A DNA stretch of 5,397 nt from Nitrososphaerota archaeon (GTDB taxonomy: Archaea; Thermoproteota; Nitrososphaeria; Nitrososphaerales; Gagatemarchaeaceae). This document shows, in pieces, positions 4,659-5,397 of the stretch (position 1 is the stretch's first letter; each line of letters opens with the position of its first letter). The stretch covers positions 1-5,397 of the forward strand of contig VBPQ01000110.1 of assembly GCA_005877185.1 (NCBI GenBank), read 5' to 3'. The position numbers were made by a program, and so were the translations under genes. The notes under the pieces are model-generated. The model did no database searches and was not told where the DNA came from. It was given only the letters and a program-made list of their open reading frames with translations.

Positions 4659-5397
4659 CTAGACGCATGAATAGACAGCTGTGAACGTCTCCGCCGAAGC
4701 TGTTGCGGTGAAAGCTCTCTGGAAGTTAGTACTCCCATCCTCCCAACGGGAGAACGTACACCTACCGTAATCATCGGCCTCCACGACGTACGCCCTTCCA
4801 GAGGCAAGCCAATTGAATGTGAGCGTGGTAAACCCGGAGCTCAGAAGCCCATGGTTCTCATCATACAACGTGACGTAGAAACCGTAGATCGAGTTGTCTT
4901 TCTGGTCGATCGATTTCACGGTTAGACTCGAGGGTTGGGACGTTCCACAATTCAGGACCGCCGTCAGTGTAGTGTCGCTCGTGATCGATAGACTCCTCTG
5001 GCTGCTCGTGCTCCCAGTGTCCAGCCAGTGGGAGAAGGCGCACGAACCGAAGCCGTCGGCCTCGACGGTATAGGTCTGCCCATTGCCGAGGGTGAAGGTC
5101 GCGGGGGTGTATCCTGTCGCTACCGTGTTACCATTCTGGTAAAGCTGGGCCCAGTAACCGGTGAGGGTAGCCCCGGAAGTGTCTTGGGTTTTGACTGTGA
5201 GGCTTGATGAAGCAGGATCCAGGGCCGCCGTCAAATCCCCAAAATAGGGCGGCAACGTACTCCAGGGCTCTGGGTTGGTGCCGTTGGTAATGTAGATGTA
5301 ACCCAGGTATTTCGACGCGCTAACGACGTATGATTTGTTCAAGTTGTTCACGGCCAACGGTAAGATGCCCCAGTTCTGCTTGTCGTAGTTCGTGTGC
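4659..5397 (-). CDS. Surface or secreted protein, C-terminal part: spherulin-4-like domain end plus two tandem beta domains
   Basis: The frame is open to the window edge, so the 5' part is missing; 245 residues are visible, numbered here from the codon at 5396-5394. Residues 1-55 look like the end of a spherulin-4 (Spherulin4 family, GH135-like) barrel: NWGILPLA, then YLGYIYITNGTNPEPWSTLP and PYFGDL, matching the family's final strand with its Y-V-T-D/N-G...LP pattern. Characterised GH135 members cleave galactosaminogalactan; activity here is unknown because the catalytic part is outside the window. Residues 64-150 and 156-244 are two homologous beta-sandwich-like repeats that I associate with thaumarchaeal extracellular proteins. 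Each has one cysteine pair exactly 31 residues apart (119/150 and 213/244), probably a disulfide, consistent with export. The stop TAG is at 4661-4659. No C-terminal anchor follows, so attachment would depend on the missing part or on binding by the repeats. TTG/GTG codons near 5357 are internal. Confidence 0.9.
   Translation of the reverse strand, partial: HTNYDKQNWGILPLAVNNLNKSYVVSASKYLGYIYITNGTNPEPWSTLPPYFGDLTAALDPASSSLTVKTQDTSGATLTGYWAQLYQNGNTVATGYTPATFTLGNGQTYTVEADGFGSCAFSHWLDTGSTSSQRSLSITSDTTLTAVLNCGTSQPSSLTVKSIDQKDNSIYGFYVTLYDENHGLLSSGFTTLTFNWLASGRAYVVEADDYGRCTFSRWEDGSTNFQRAFTATASAETFTAVYSCV
4665..5207 (-). repeat. Two tandem protein-domain repeats within the surface-protein gene
   Basis: Copy 1 covers 5207-4947 and copy 2 covers 4931-4665 on the minus strand. 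Both encode S-L-T-V-K at the start, G-Y/F followed by an aromatic or V and a conserved L-Y, then S/T-G-F/Y-T and T-F, G-x-x-Y-x-V-E-A-D-x-Y/F-G-x-C-x-F-x-x-W, and an end in T-A-V-x-x-C. The copies are clearly diverged, so this is an old duplication rather than recent slippage. Confidence 0.8.

Noticed and set aside
4393..4668. Short frames on both strands in the spacer before the surface-protein gene
   Set aside because: No homology impression, no promoter spacing, and Ser/Pro/Arg-rich products typical of chance frames.

Overview
The window looks like chromosomal DNA from an archaeon, most likely Nitrososphaeria/Thaumarchaeota or a close relative. It carries the archaeal RNA polymerase subunit Rpo12. 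Three well-supported genes, and one possible gene, each have a TATA-like box centred 25-27 nt before the start codon, the spacing of archaeal leaderless mRNAs. Arginine in the core genes is written largely as AGG/AGA. The beta-rich domain repeats at the right end resemble repeats I associate with thaumarchaeal surface proteins; that lineage call rests on memory of the family, not on a search.

Layout, left to right. (1) 1-1446 (+): the 3' two thirds of a DegT/DnrJ/EryC1-type PLP sugar aminotransferase, then after 9 nt a DPM1-like family 2 glycosyltransferase; together a small sugar/glycolipid operon probably serving surface glycosylation. (2) 1490-1669 (+): rpoP (Rpo12), a 59-residue gene with its own promoter. 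(3) 1670-1841: a convergent spacer with a hairpin and a T-rich terminator candidate for each strand. (4) 2477-1842 (-): a secreted protein with a signal peptide, six cysteines and no known function. (5) 2478-2720: a divergent promoter region. (6) 2721-3861 (+): a two-gene unit, a winged-HTH plus MNT nucleotidyltransferase followed by an overlapping HEPN protein, the arrangement of MntA/HepT-type toxin-antitoxin modules. (7) 3862-4658: about 800 bases with little coding signal, except one possible 87-residue gene on the minus strand (4347-4084) with a well-placed TATA box and a perfect inverted repeat just upstream; several palindromes and hairpins lie here too. (8) 5397-4659 (-): the C-terminal part of a large surface or secreted protein, with the end of a probable spherulin-4 (GH135-like) domain followed by two homologous ~90-residue beta domains, each with a cysteine pair at identical spacing.

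Functionally the window mixes cell-envelope work (aminosugar synthesis, polyprenol-phosphate sugar transfer, two exported proteins), one housekeeping transcription gene and an accessory HEPN/MNT module. The best candidates for something not well described are the HTH-MNT/HEPN pair, whose HEPN partner lacks the usual RX4-6H RNase motif, and the small gene with its inverted-repeat control region.
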